Below, piece after piece: positions 36,101 through 48,100 of a DNA stretch of 64,000 nt. Position numbers and translations under genes: made by a program. Origin of the DNA: Beroe forskalii (Eukaryota > Ctenophora > Nuda > Beroida > Beroidae). The DNA is taken from assembly GCA_011033025.1 (NCBI GenBank), contig WFMF01000174.1, forward strand, positions 291,806-355,805, given 5' to 3'. The notes below the pieces were generated by a model. That model searched no databases, was not told the origin of the DNA, and saw only the letters and a program-made list of their open reading frames with translations. The number at the start of each line of letters is the position of its first letter. The first letter of the stretch is position 1.

Positions 36101-39100
36101 AAAAAGATGTATGTGATGTGGGTGGTGAACCTGAACCTGGTGATCCCTATGAACATGATATGAATCCCTTGTATACCTTTTCCCTTTCTTCCTGTTCCTT
36201 ACCTATCTTCCTGTCCCTTACCCTTATCATAGGAAAGCACATGTTTAGGGATATTAACATATTAACCAAAATTAGTCAAATTCACTGTCCGCTTTCATCC
36301 AGAGATATTCCTTGAGTTTAGTCTTAAAGGTTGTTAAGCAATTTTCAGATCTTATATTCAATGGAACTTCATTCCAAAGTAAATGTGTGCGGTAGAAGTA
36401 TGAATTTTTAAAAACATCTATTCTAGGTTTTATGGAGCATTCTAATTGAAGTTCATCAGATGATGACATACTCCTAGTATATCGAGTTAATTTTGGGTCA
36501 GGGAGGTGCTTCTTCCTAAGATATTCAGGGATACTTGAAAATGGGCTAGGATGATTAAACATCTTATAGAACAAGACTAAGTCGTTATAATCAAACTTGT
36601 ATTTCATTGGCAGGACATCTAGATTCTTTAATTTAAGGTGGTATTCTGATTTGGTATAGCTGCAAAAATCTTCACTGAAAACCCACTTAACGGCTCTTTT
36701 CTGCATGGCTTCAAACTTATCAATGTTTGTTTTGTGCACTGGCCTCCAAATTTGTGAACAGTGCTCAAACTGTGACCGAATTATAGCTAAAAATAAAATT
36801 TTACGTTGATTTGTGTTTCTATTGAAGGAGCAATTTCTTCTAAGAAGGCCAATTTTTTGACTGGCCTTATTTAGCAATTTTTTGTGCTGGGCATTCCATT
36901 TTAGAGACGGGACAACTTGCACTCCTAAATCTTTTTCGTTATCCGTGTAGTCAAGTTTCGTATCATAGAGATAGTATTCGAAATTACTGCTTGCCTTATT
37001 ACTTAATTTACAATTGAGAACTTTACATTTATCAAGGTGGAAGCGCATTTTATTACGTTCAGCCCACTTTTGGAGAGCTGATATCTTGTTGCAAGATTAC
37101 ACGATCGTGTTCATTGTTAATTTGCCTAAAGATTTTCATATCATCAGCATAAAGAAGAATCTTGGTTGAGATGTCGATAACCTCAGTTATATCGTTAATA
37201 AACAATACAAAGAGCAATGGACCTAAAATAGATCCTTGGGGTACCCCAGACAGAACTGGGGACATGCCTGAGAGAGAACCATCAATGGATACGCACTGTT
37301 GCCTTCCTTTAAGATATTCTTTAATGAATCTCAGTAGGTACCCATCAATGCCATAAGAAAATTTCAGTTTCTCTAAAATTATGTCATGATTTACACTATC
37401 AAATGCTTTTGCAAAATCGAAATATATAACATCCGTGGAGATTTTGCCATTTAGATTTAACGTAAGGGTGTCAACGTAATTTATCATTTGTGTTGTGCAT
37501 GAGCGATTTGGCAAAAATCCGTGCTGTAGGGTAGAAATTTTGTCCTTGCATTTTTCATGGAGGATATTGTGCAAACTTTTTTCAAATATTTTCATTACTA
37601 AGCTAGTGAGAGAAATGGGCCTGTAATTTTCAACGTCATCCTTCCTTCCTTTTTTAATGAATAGGTACTACGTTAGCATTTTTCCAATCCTGTGGCAGCT
37701 CTCCAAGCTGGTAAGATTTATTAAAGAGTAGTGCAAGTGGTAAACACAGGGAGCCGGCACAGTTTTTCAAGACGTGCCCACTAATTCCATTCGGCCCTGG
37801 GGCTTTGCTAGGCTTGACATTTTTGAGATAGCTAAAAATTTCCTCAGGAGAGAATTCCTCAGGGGCAAGGAAGTCTTGTAAGTTAATATCATATTTGCTT
37901 GCCTGGGAAAATTGATCACAGAAAAATTTGTTAAAAATATCGCATTGGTCCTGGGTTTCAGAACGGTATCTGCCTTTATATTGTACAGATTCAGGAATGC
38001 GTCCACATTTTGTGCTAGATTTGATAAATGACCAAAATTTTTTGTTGACCTGGTTGCTACCTACATGTTCAGAATTACACGGATCAGCTAAAATAAAATC
38101 ACTTTTCTTTTCAAGGACTCGATTTTTGAATTTGATTTTAAATTCATCAAGTGCTTCTTTATCACTATCTAATCCAGATTTTTATAAATTTTTCTAAGCT
38201 TATGTTTCTTTTTTAGACATCATAAAAATTTCGGAGTCGAACCACGGTGGCTTTATGCGAAATTTAACGGACTTCATCGGAATATGGTTCCTCATAGCAA
38301 TGTCCAATTTAGATTTAAAAAGGTTCCATGCTTGTGAGATTCCTAGGGTTCTAAACATGCTTGACCAGTCGTAGGCATAAAGTTCATTTTCAAGTTCAGG
38401 CCAATTCGCTTCATTATAGTTAAACACTCTACGCTTCTTAACTTTCCTCCTATTAACGTTTTTCTTTATTTTGAATTTAATAGAGTAATGATCTGAAGGC
38501 AAATTAGATCAGGGTAATGCAAATATCTTTAATTAGACCCGGCTGGTTCGTAAGTAGTAAGTCTAGGGTATTTCCATCTTTATGAGTAGGTTCGTTTATA
38601 AGGTTTTGAAATCCTAACTCAAAGAAAAGTTTGATATAATCGTTGTGAAGCTCGTTAGTAGAGATAGGGCAGGACCAGTCCTTAACCGAGCTTAAGTTAA
38701 GATCACCTATGATGACAATTTTAGAGTACTTCTTACATAATTCCTATAATATTTTTCAATGGAGTCTAAAGTGTCCTTTTTAGAGTAGTCGTATCTATAA
38801 AATGTACTGACACATAATTTGGAAGAATCATTAAATTTTATCTCAATCGAAAGAACAGGTAAGCCATCTGGATTTTTGACATTAACTTCCTTAGTTTCGA
38901 TATCGAGTCCTTGTTTAGCAAGAATAAAAACGCCACCTCCCCCCACCTTGTTATACTTTTTCTTATCTATCTTAGATCTATCATTTCGCCACACCATCCC
39001 TCAGTTGACCAAGTAGTAAAGTGTTGTGATGGTCTGTGGATATTGCACTAAAACCCCACCCCTCAGTTGACCAGGTAGCAAGATGTTGTGATGGTCTGTG

Positions 39101-42100
39101 GATATTGCACTAAAACCCCACCCCTCAGTTGACCAAGTAGTAAAGTGTTGTGATGGTCTGTGGGTATTGCACTAAAACCCCACCCCTCAGTTGACCAGGT
39201 AGCAAAGTGTTGTGATGGTCTGTGGATATTGTACTAAAACCCCACCCCTCAGTTGACCAGGTAGCAAGATGTTGTGATGGTCTGTGGGTATTGCACTAAA
39301 ACCCCACCCCTCAGTTGACCAGGTAGCGAGTGATGGTCTGTGGATATTGTACTAAAACCCCACCCCTCACTTTACCAAGTAGTAAAGTGTTGTGATGGTC
39401 TGTGGATATTGCACTAAAACCCCATCCCTCAGTTGAACAAGTAGTAAAGTGTTGTGATGGTCTGTGGATATTGCACTAAAACCCCACCCCTCAGTTGACC
39501 AGGTAGCAAAGTGTCGTGATGGTCTGTGGATATTGCACTAAAACCCCATCCCTCAGTTGACCAAGTAGTAAAGTGTTGTGATGGTCTGTGGATATTGTAC
39601 TAAAACACCATCCCTCAGTTGACCAAGTAGTAAAGTGTTGTGATGGTCTGTGGATATTGCACTAAAACCCCACCCCTCAGTTGACCAGGTAGCAAGATGT
39701 TGTGATGGTCTGTGGGTATTGCACTAAAACCCCACCTCAGTTGACCAGGTGAGTGATGGTCTGTGGATATTGTACTAAAACCCCACCCCTCACTTTACCA
39801 AGTAGTAAAGTGTTGTGATGGTCTGTGGATATTGCACTAAAACCCCATCCCTCAGTTGAACAAGTAGTAAAGTGTTGTGATGGTCTGTGGATATTGCACT
39901 AAAACCCCACCCCTCAGTTGACCAGGTAGCAAGATGTTGTGATGGTCTGTGGATATTGCACTAAAACCCCATCCCTCAGTTGACCAAGTAGCAAAGTGTC
40001 GTGATGGTCTGTGGATATTGCACTAAAACCCCACCCCTCAGTTGACCAGGTAGCAAGATGTTGTGATGGTCTGTGGATATTGCACTAAAACCCCACCCCT
40101 CAGTTGACCAGGTAGCAAGATGTTGTGATGGTCTGTGGATATTGCACTAAAACCCCACCCCTCAGTTGACCAAGTAGCAAAGTGTCGTGATGGTCTGTGG
40201 ATATTGCACTAAAACCCCACCCCTCAGTTGACCAAGTAGCAAAGTGTCGTGATGGTCTGTGGATATTGCACTAAAACCCCACCCCTCACTTTACCAAGTA
40301 GTAAAGTGTTGTGATGGTCTGTGGATATTGCACTAAAACCCCATCCCTCAGTTGACCAAGTAGCAAAGTGTCGTGATGGTCTGTGGATATTGCACTAAAA
40401 CCCCACCCCTCACTTTACCAAGTAGTAAAGTGTTGTGATGGTCTGTGGATATTGCACTAAAACCCCACCCCTCACTTTACCAAGTAGTAAAGTGTTGTGA
40501 TGGTCTGTGGATATTGCACTAAAACCCCATCCCTCAGTTGACCAGGTAGCAAGATGTTGTGATGGTCTGTGGATATTGCACTAAAACCCCACCCCTCAGT
40601 TGACCAGGTAGCGAGTGATGGTCTGTGGATATTGTACTAAAACCCCACCCCTCACTTTACCAAGTAGTAAAGTGTTGTGATGGTCTGTGGATATTGTACT
40701 AAAACCCCATCCCTCAGTTGACCAGGTAGCAAGATGTTGTGATGGTCTGTGGGCTGCACTAAAACCCCACCCCTCACTTTACCAAGTAGTAAAGTATTTG
40801 TGATGGTCTGTGGATATTGCACTAAAACCCCACCCCTCAGTTGACCAAGTAGTAAAGTGTTGTGATGGTCTGTGGATATTGCACTAAAACCCCACCCCTC
40901 AGTTGACCAGGTAGCAAGATGTTGTGATGGTCTGTGGATATTGCACTAAAACCCCATCCCTCAGTTGACCAGGTAGCAAAGTGTCGTGATGGTCTGTGGA
41001 TGTTGCTAAACCCCATCCCTCAGTTGACCAGGCAGGCTGTGGATATTGCACTAAAACCCCACCCTCACTTTACCAAGTAGTAAAGTGTTGTGATGGTCTG
41101 TGGATATTGTACTAAAACCCCATCCCTCAGTTGACCAGGTAGCAAGACTGATGGTGTGGTGTGCACTAAAACCCCACCCCTCACTGCCAAGTAGTAAAGT
41201 GTTGGATATTGCACTAAAACCCCACCCCTCAGTTGACCAAGTAGGTAAAGTGTTGTGATGGTCTGTGGATATTGTACTAAAACCCCACCCCCTCAGTTGA
41301 CCAGGTAGCAAGATGTTGTGATGGTCTGTGGATATTGCACTAAAACCCCACCCCTCACTTTACCAAGTAGTAAAGTGTTGTGATGGTCTGTGGATATTGT
41401 ACTAAAACCCCACCCCTCAGTTGACCAAGTAGCAAGATGTTGTGATGGTCTGTGGATGTGCACTAAAACCCCACCCCTCAGTTGACCAGGTAGCAAGTGT
41501 TGCTTGATGGTCTGTGGATGTGCACTAAAACCTCAGTTGACCAAGTAGTAAAGTGTTGTGATGGTCTGTGTGGATGTGCTAAAACCCCACCCTCAGTTGA
41601 CCAGGTAGCAAGATGTTGTGATGGTCTGTGAATGCACTAAAACCCCACCCCTCAGTTGACCAGGTAGCAAAGTGTTGTGATGGTCTGTGGATGTGCACTA
41701 AAACCCCACCCCTCACTTTACCAAGTAGTAAAGTGTTGTGATGGTCTGTGGATATTGCACTAAAACCCCCATCCCTCAGTTGACCAGGTAGCAAATGTTG
41801 TTGGTCTGTGGATGGTCTCAGTTGGTAGCAAGATGTTGTGCACTATAAATCCCACCCCTCAGTTGACCAGGTAGCGAGTGATGTTGTGATGGTCTGTGGA
41901 TGTTAGATGGCCACTAAAACCCCATCCCTCAGTTGACCAAGTAGTAAAGTGTTGTGATGGTCTGTGGATATTGCACTAAATCCCCACCCCACCCCTCATG
42001 GTCTTGACCAAGTTGAGCAAAAGTGTGATGATGGTCGTGACCTCAGCGACCGGGCAGCTGTGGATATTGCACTAAAACCCCACCCCTCACTTTACCAAGT

Positions 42101-45100
42101 AGTAAAGTGTTGTGATGGTCTGTGGATATTGCACTAAAACCCCATCCCTCAGTTGACCAAGTAGTAAAAGTGTTGTGATGGTCTGTGGATGTGCACTAAA
42201 ACCCCACCCCTCAGTTGACCAGGTAGCAAGATGTTGATGGTCTGTGGATATTGCACTAAAACCCCACCCCTCAGTTGACCAAGTAGCAAAGTGTCGTGAT
42301 GGTCTGTGGATATTGCACTAAAACCCCATCCCTCAGTTGACCAAGTAGCAATTCCTCAACCGCCTCCTCGCTCCACCTCCCAAGTAAGCTCTACAAGGGG
42401 AGAAAGTGCAGGGGCTTCAGGGGCGTCAGACAACAACTCAGGGGATGATAATATCTACGATGACCCCTGGCATTCCGTGGATATGCTGCCTCAGCCCCCA
42501 CCGCCTGGTAGCTTTTCTTTTGTAAGTTTGTATTTTAATCTACAAACTACAGTACAGAATTGCTGTAATTTGTACCGTAAGGGTTAGGAGAGAAGCCCTT
42601 GCGGTTTTGGGTTCCCATAAGGGCTTTGAAGTTAAATGAAATGAATAAGCGCAGGATTTGATGCTTTGATGTGACATTAATAATAGAACAGTGAGAAATA
42701 AACGGGATCTTGTGATATGAAACAATGGAATAAGCGAAAAATTGTAGGGTTGAGAAATATAAAATTTGTTTCATTGTGTATCTGTTTTAATAACCTTCAT
42801 GTTAGTAGTATTCCTCATTTACTCGTTTAATAACTGAGTGCCTTGTTAGATAAGATTAATCCAAATATTATTGATGGTGGTCGGAGGTCTCTCTTACTTT
42901 TCCCAATGATTTGTACGTTGTTTTGTGTGTGATATACTCCACGCACCGAGACATCACATCACGAGACTGCTCCACGTCACTAATCACGGGACAACCTTTG
43001 CGAGAAAATGTTGAGGCACATTCCATTAGATGCTGATATATTTAATATATATATATATATATATATGTTATATTATAACCCTCCCAAGCTTGTTTTAGCG
43101 ACCGTATAAGTTTGGTTATACGGTCTCCACTGAATTACAATTCAAAAAAGCTTAAAATGAAATTTGATTTTATAAAGGAGCACTAAAAAATCTACTTAAG
43201 CGATGAATCCGGACGAGGGTCGTCAGACCCGAGTGGGAAGAAATACTGTTGTTTGGCTGTAGAAAAGTCGGTCCCAGCTGTTTCTGGTCGGGGTATAATC
43301 CGGTTTCATGATCTCAGCTGTGACCGTATACCTACGATAATGAACTCGGCACGCCTCGTCCATTATCCAACTTACACAGTCTCGGCTGTCGCCTCGACCA
43401 TGTAAGTTGCGGAATACGGTCACCACTTCGACATGTAACCGCTTAATATATATGTTATTTGAATTAAATGTTGTAAGCCCGTGATGGAAGTTATTAACTG
43501 AAACACGTACTAAGCTCTTGCTGAGAAGTGTGAAGGAGGTAGATCTCTACCCCTGCTCTAGAAGAATCTCCTCCACCGTCATTAATTTCTTAGCTACTCC
43601 TTGTTCTTGCCCTTTCTGGGATGCTTCACTACCAATATGAATTTCAAATGTAAACTGAACAATAAAAGTTTTCTCTTGCAGAAATATCACTTCCACGAAA
43701 TTTTTAAATGTTTGGAACCTCTGGCTTCTGAGGGCTGCGCCCCAAGACCAAACCTATTAACCTGCTACTAGCATTTTCAAACGAGGTGGCGTGAAGCGCC
43801 GCCGATCAGTGAGCTACAATTAAACAAAACTGAAGGAAATTTCTCGGGGGAAAATATTATCTGCAGCCCGTAGGACGAGGGTCTAAACAAATATGAAACC
43901 GATCAGGCAAGTGTCTATGTAATATAGGGTCAGTGGTGTAGTGGTATCGAGTGGAGCACAGGATCGAAAGATCCCGGGTTCGATTCCCGGCCAGCGCCAG
44001 TCGCCACTGAGCTAAGGGTGAGAGATTCATCTTGAGCCTATGCAGCCCGACGGTTCACTCAGCCGAGCGTACAGGTAACTGTGCGGGAGGGGTAAATGAG
44101 GAGCTGCCCATTGCAACGAAGTCTCGGGCGAAGAAAGCATGGATTACACTTCCTTAACCGTCACTGGCTTGATTTCACTTGAATCCTTCGATTCCTGTCA
44201 TTGGCTGTTACAGCTGTTGGAATAGAAGTAAAACCTTCAAAATAAAATGAAAACTTCAGAGACCAGAAGATTCTATGAAGCTATAATATTTCCAAACACT
44301 TCTCTCTCTATCTCCCTTTGAACAACATAACATAAACTTTCAGAAGAGACGTATGACAACGACAGTAGTGGCGAGGACCCGGCAGGGGCGGAGGACGACG
44401 CCACTCTGCGGAGCGACGCCGCGCCGCCCCACCGGCCGCCGCGCAGCGAGCCACCCCGGAGCAGCCCTGCTGAGCCGCCCAAGAAACCGCCGGCGCCGCC
44501 CCGGAGACAGCCCCAGCAGCAGCAGCAGTCTCCTCAGCCACCCCCTCACCTGCCCCCACCCAGCCCGCCAAGTACGTGGGAGTTGTTTGAAGTTCCAGTG
44601 ATATCCCGTACCTCAATCATATCGCCTGAAAGTTCAGATATCACAATATTATTTACTTATTTAGCTTCAATTCTCCTTTACATTTGGCGTTGTTTGTTGA
44701 CTCCCACCGCTAATTTCCCCTCTAAAAAGCTATAACCACTCCCTCCCACTCCCTCTCACTCCCCCACTTACCCCTCCTCTTGGCAGGTGCCTCAGGCCCC
44801 CAAGCCCCGCCGCTGCCCCCTCGCACTGCCTCGATGCGGGTTCCTGGTGCCCCCGCGCCTCCCAGATCCCGCTTCTTTACCAAGATATTCAGCGGGTGCC
44901 CCCTCAATATCAACTGTGCTGGGGTATGTTAATCCCACCCTGGCCAGGGTGGTTATTATATACGGTAAATACACACTTGGGTGTGTAATTACCACATTAA
45001 TTCCACGAGCTTGCGAGTGGAATTCATGCAATAAATGCACGAGCTTGCGAGGGGTGCATTTAATAGATAATTACACGAGCTTGCAGTGCAATTACAATGG

Positions 45101-48100
45101 TAATTACACACCCAAGTGTGTATTTGACTGTATTACCCTGCCATATCCGCATCAATCAAAGGAGACGGTTTAAAACGTAGAAAAATTTTATGAGTGAAAG
45201 TATTTCGTATTCGAACTCAATGTTTCATGAAGGATAGGTACACTATTTCATAATTGAAACAGGCGAAAATTTTGGACAAATTTGCCAGTGATGAATTTGT
45301 AAAAGAGAACATCACATCATTATCTCATCGTATCGGGCTCAATTCAGCGAATGAGTTCAAAAGTCCAAATGATAACACCAGCGCCCAGCATTGATGCATA
45401 CTGTTATTGTATGACGTAGAGTATGTATATGTACTTTACAAAAATTTTGTTGTGATCTTTCATTTCCATAAAAAATGGAAAACAAAACAATTCACTCCAC
45501 AACCATAAACAACTGACTCGAGAGCTACTATCTTATTTGGATCTCGTGTAGAATCTGCCCTTAAAGAAAAACACGATCACATGTGAATCTAGTCAGCTAC
45601 ATCAAAACGTATGTATGTACTCCTCAGTTGAACAATAAGTTTTGCGCCATAATCATTTATCTTCAAGCGGTCTAAAATAAGTAACGAACACTGACAGATA
45701 GAAATGACGGCGCACAGAAATAAGGTAATTGAAATTGATAAAACGGAGCAATACACCCTATTTATTGCGCCACAAGTCTGCGTTATATCTCTTACACTAG
45801 ATAAATAAACATTGAAACACGGATGGAGTTATCAAGCGCGTCTGGGTGGCGCCATTTAGGTATATGCCCCTTTTATCGATTTTATCTTGAATCTTGTGTT
45901 GCCCTATAATATCGTTTAGATAACGTACTGTATAATATATTGTGCTCCTTATTTACTTTATCTTGTGCTAGCGAATGTACCATTAAGAATATAACACATA
46001 TCGTACCGAACACATTGTGCTCCTTATCGCTATTTTATCTTGTTTTACAGTTGCAGTTTATATAATACGGTTAAGAATAAATTATATCGAATCATTTTTT
46101 GTATGAAAAGTGCGATAACAGATATCATGGGAGCTTATTATTCTACTATTTACATCCGCACAGAGATAGCAAATACGTTAGAATCGTGCGAATGGCCGTT
46201 TCAGAAAATTTGTTGTAATCCAACAGTAGTAGGTAATTCAACAGTTGGGAATAGTAATTCAACACTTGAATAGTAATTCAACAGTTGAGGTATAGTAATT
46301 ACACACTTGACAGTAATTCAACTGCTGGGTACGGTGATATTACATGTTTAATATTGCTCAAAAATTCGAAAAGTAATTACACTGCAGGGTAATAATATTT
46401 ATTAATGTATTGTTCCCACTGGCTTGCCTTTGTAATAAGCAAGCATTGAGCAGGCGCAATTCTTGTTATTTTGAGAATTGTTACCCGACTTAGCTAAATT
46501 AATGAATATTGACAGAATATATTATGCCAACTTTGCCCAATTTTGTCGTTTACCGTAAGTGGTATTAGGATATAGTCAAAGCATACGTGGACCCACCCAT
46601 CTCGAGATGACACGTACTAAGTTCTAATCCTCCCACAGGTGTGGACCCACCCATCTCGAGATGACACGTACTAAGTTCTAATCCTCCCCCAGGTCTGGAC
46701 CCACCCATCTCGAGATGACACGTACTAAGTTCTAATCCTCCCCCTGGTGTGGACCCACCCATCTCGAGATGACACGTACTAAGTTCTAATCCTCCCCCAG
46801 GTGTGGACCCACCCATCTCGAGATGACACGTACTAAGTTCTAATCCTCCCCCAGGTGTGGACCCACCCATCTCGAGATGACACGTACTAAGTTCTAATCC
46901 TCCCAGGTGTGGACCCACCCCATCTCGAGATGACACGTACTAAGTTCTAATCCTCCCCCAGGTGTGGACCCACCCACCTCGAGATGACACGTACTAAGTT
47001 CTAATCCTCCCCCAGGTGTGGACCCACCCATCTCCAGATGACACGTACTAAGTTCTAATCCTCCCCCAGGTGTGGACCCACCCATCTCGAGATGACACGT
47101 ACTAAGTTCTAATCCTCCCCCAGGTGTGGACCCACCCATCTCGAGATGACACGTACTAAGTTCTAATCCTCCCCCAGGTCTGGACCCACCCATCTCGAGA
47201 TGACACGTACTAAGTTCTAATCCTCCCCCAGGTGTGGACCCACCCATCTCGAGATGACACGTACTAAGTTCTAATCCTCCCCCAGGTGTGGGCCCACCCA
47301 TCTCGAGATGACACGTACTAAGTTCTAATCCTCCCCCAGGTGTGGACCCACCCATCTCGAGATGACACGTACTAAGTTCTAATCCTCCCCCAGGTGTGGA
47401 CCCACCCATCTCGAGATGACACGTACGTGCTCCTGGCTACTGAGCAAGGCCTCTACACCCTCAACACAGCTACTAAAGACGATCCTACCATGATCATACT
47501 GAGCAGCAAGCGTGTCACGTGGCTCAGCGTCTACGATAACAGCAACACGTGAGTAGTGATGTGTTACCAGGCAACACGTGAGTAGTGATGTGTTACCAGG
47601 CAACACGTGAGTAGTGATGTGTTACCAGGCAACACGTGAGTAGTGATGTGTTACCAGGCAACACGTGAGTAGTGATGTGTTACCAGGCAACACGTGAGTA
47701 GTGATGTGTTACCAGGCAACACGTGAGTAGTGATGTGTTACCAGGCAACACGTGAGTAGTGATGTGTTACCAGGCAACACGTGAGTAGTGATGTGTTACC
47801 AGGCAACACGTGAGTAGTGATGTGTTACCAGGCAACACGTGAGTAGTGATGTGTTACCAGGCAACACGAGTAGTGATGTGTTACCAGGCAACACGTGAGT
47901 AGTGATGTGTTACCAGGCAACACGTGAGTAGTGATGTGTTACCAGGCAACACGTGAGTAGTGATGTGTTACCAGGCAACACGTGAGTAGTGATGTGTTAC
48001 CAGGCAACACGTGAGTAGTGATGTGTTACCAGGCAACACGTGAGTAGTGATGTGTTACCAGGCAACACGTGAGTAGTGATGTGTTACCAGGCAACACGTG

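Noticed and set aside
46565-47409. Minus-strand ORFs with repeated [18 protein letters not shown]
   Set aside because: Translation of the 54-bp splice-acceptor minisatellite on the wrong strand.
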